Assembly (NCBI GenBank): GCA_029565375.1
Contig: JAKQOF010000016.1
Location: 1-5,256 of the forward strand
Reading direction: 5' to 3'
From: a bacterium
Lineage (GTDB): Bacteria; Patescibacteriota; Saccharimonadia; Saccharimonadales; Saccharimonadaceae
DNA length: 5,256 bases
Shown one piece after another: positions 5,066-5,256 of this stretch. Each line of letters starts with the position of its first letter. The first letter of the stretch is position 1. The translations under genes were made by a program, and so were the position numbers. The notes below the pieces were generated by a model. That model was given only the letters and a program-made list of their open reading frames with translations. It did no database searches and was not told where the DNA came from.

Positions 5066-5105
5066 GCAGGCCCCGATCCATATGGATCGGGGCCTGCTAC
5101 TTTTT
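5066..5105 (+). terminator. Perfect palindromic terminator of the membrane gene
   Basis: Bases 5066-5097 are a perfect 32-base palindrome (GCAGGCCCCGATCC, ATAT, then the complement), folding into a 14-bp GC-rich stem with a 4-nt loop, followed by TACTTTTT. It begins 11 bases after the stop codon. The GGCCCCGATC type of stem fits high-GC genomes better than this one, matching the gene it follows. The T-run is on the plus strand only. Confidence 0.88.
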
Positions 5106-5113
5106 AGCCACAA

Positions 5114-5122
5114 TGCTATTAT
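5114..5122 (+). promoter_or_regulatory. Extended -10, leaderless-type promoter of the Mur ligase gene
   Basis: TGCTATTAT (5114-5122) is an extended -10 element (TGN plus TATTAT). Seven bases (AGTAGTA) separate it from the ATG at 5130, so transcription would start at or next to the start codon. No Shine-Dalgarno is present, and the expected -35 position falls in the preceding terminator. The layout matches the crtE promoter, including the bases AGTA just before ATG. Confidence 0.55.
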
Positions 5123-5129
5123 AGTAGTA

Positions 5130-5256
5130 ATGTTTAAATCAATTATTCGCATCACACTTGAACGATATGTCAAAAAATACTTTAAGCGTCATCCCGATGT
5201 CAAGCTTGTTGTCGTGACTGGCAGTGTCGGCAAAACCTCCACCAAGGACGCGATTT
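5130..5256 (+). CDS. Mur ligase family protein (MurF-like), 5' part only
   Basis: The first 42 codons of an ATP-dependent Mur ligase-type enzyme; the rest is off the right edge. Seen: a basic helix-like N-terminus (residues 1-23, several K/R), then beta strand VKLVVVT and the nucleotide-binding loop G31-S-V-G34-K35-T36-S37-T38, the GxxGKT[ST] form typical of Mur ligases. MurF normally has an N-terminal UDP-substrate domain of about 80-100 residues before this loop; here only about 30 residues precede it. It may be a short-form Mur ligase or another family member (MurC/D/E/F, FolC-type or amide ligase). The ATG is fixed by the extended -10 just upstream. Composition and A/T-rich codons return to the native type after the GC-rich cassette. 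Confidence 0.72.
   Translation, partial: MFKSIIRITLERYVKKYFKRHPDVKLVVVTGSVGKTSTKDAI

Noticed and set aside
4341..5081. Minus-strand 246-codon frame opposite the membrane gene
   Set aside because: It is the antisense shadow of a GC-rich gene: very rich in H, D, E and R, running through the terminator palindrome, with no promoter or ribosome site.

Overview
The window looks like chromosome of a small-genome bacterium with roughly mid-40s % GC, most likely a Patescibacteria/CPR member and plausibly Saccharibacteria. That placement is an inference from tight genes, a single-RRM Gly-rich RNA-binding protein, apparent leaderless promoters and a Mur ligase that starts almost at its P-loop. There is no 16S rRNA or other decisive marker here. 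UGA is a normal stop (end of crtB), which argues against the UGA-recoded Gracilibacteria/Absconditabacteria.

Left part (1-3108, minus strand): a compact operon read right to left, isoprenyl diphosphate synthase (crtE-like, 3095-2025), phytoene synthase (crtB, 2024-1194) and phytoene desaturase (crtI, 1197 to beyond the left edge). crtE stop and crtB start abut with no gap; crtB and crtI overlap by ATGA. Together they would turn IPP/DMAPP-derived prenyl diphosphate into phytoene and then a coloured carotene such as lycopene; a C30 variant cannot be excluded. A TATAAT box seven bases before the crtE start suggests leaderless transcription.

Middle (3141-4226): a single-RRM RNA-binding protein gene on the minus strand with its own terminator and a long upstream leader; a gene-free stretch rich in hairpins that may encode a small plus-strand RNA ending at a good terminator (3958-3987); then a complete tRNA-Ala(GGC) with encoded CCA and its own terminator. 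Just downstream lie an inverted 19-base copy of part of the tRNA (4134-4152) and a direct 27-base copy of its 3' end (4200-4226). This looks like the scar of an integration event at the tRNA gene, or possibly an assembly artefact.

Right part (4226-5105): a self-contained cassette beginning exactly at the second tRNA repeat. It has a near-consensus promoter, a large hairpin in the 5' leader, a strong GGAGG ribosome site, a GTG-started GC-rich gene for an unrecognised protein with about six membrane segments, and a perfect 32-base palindromic terminator. Its base composition, start codon and ribosome site differ from every neighbour, suggesting horizontal acquisition, perhaps from an actinobacterium. 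The window ends in the first 42 codons of a Mur ligase family gene (5130 onward) that again appears leaderless and returns to the native composition.
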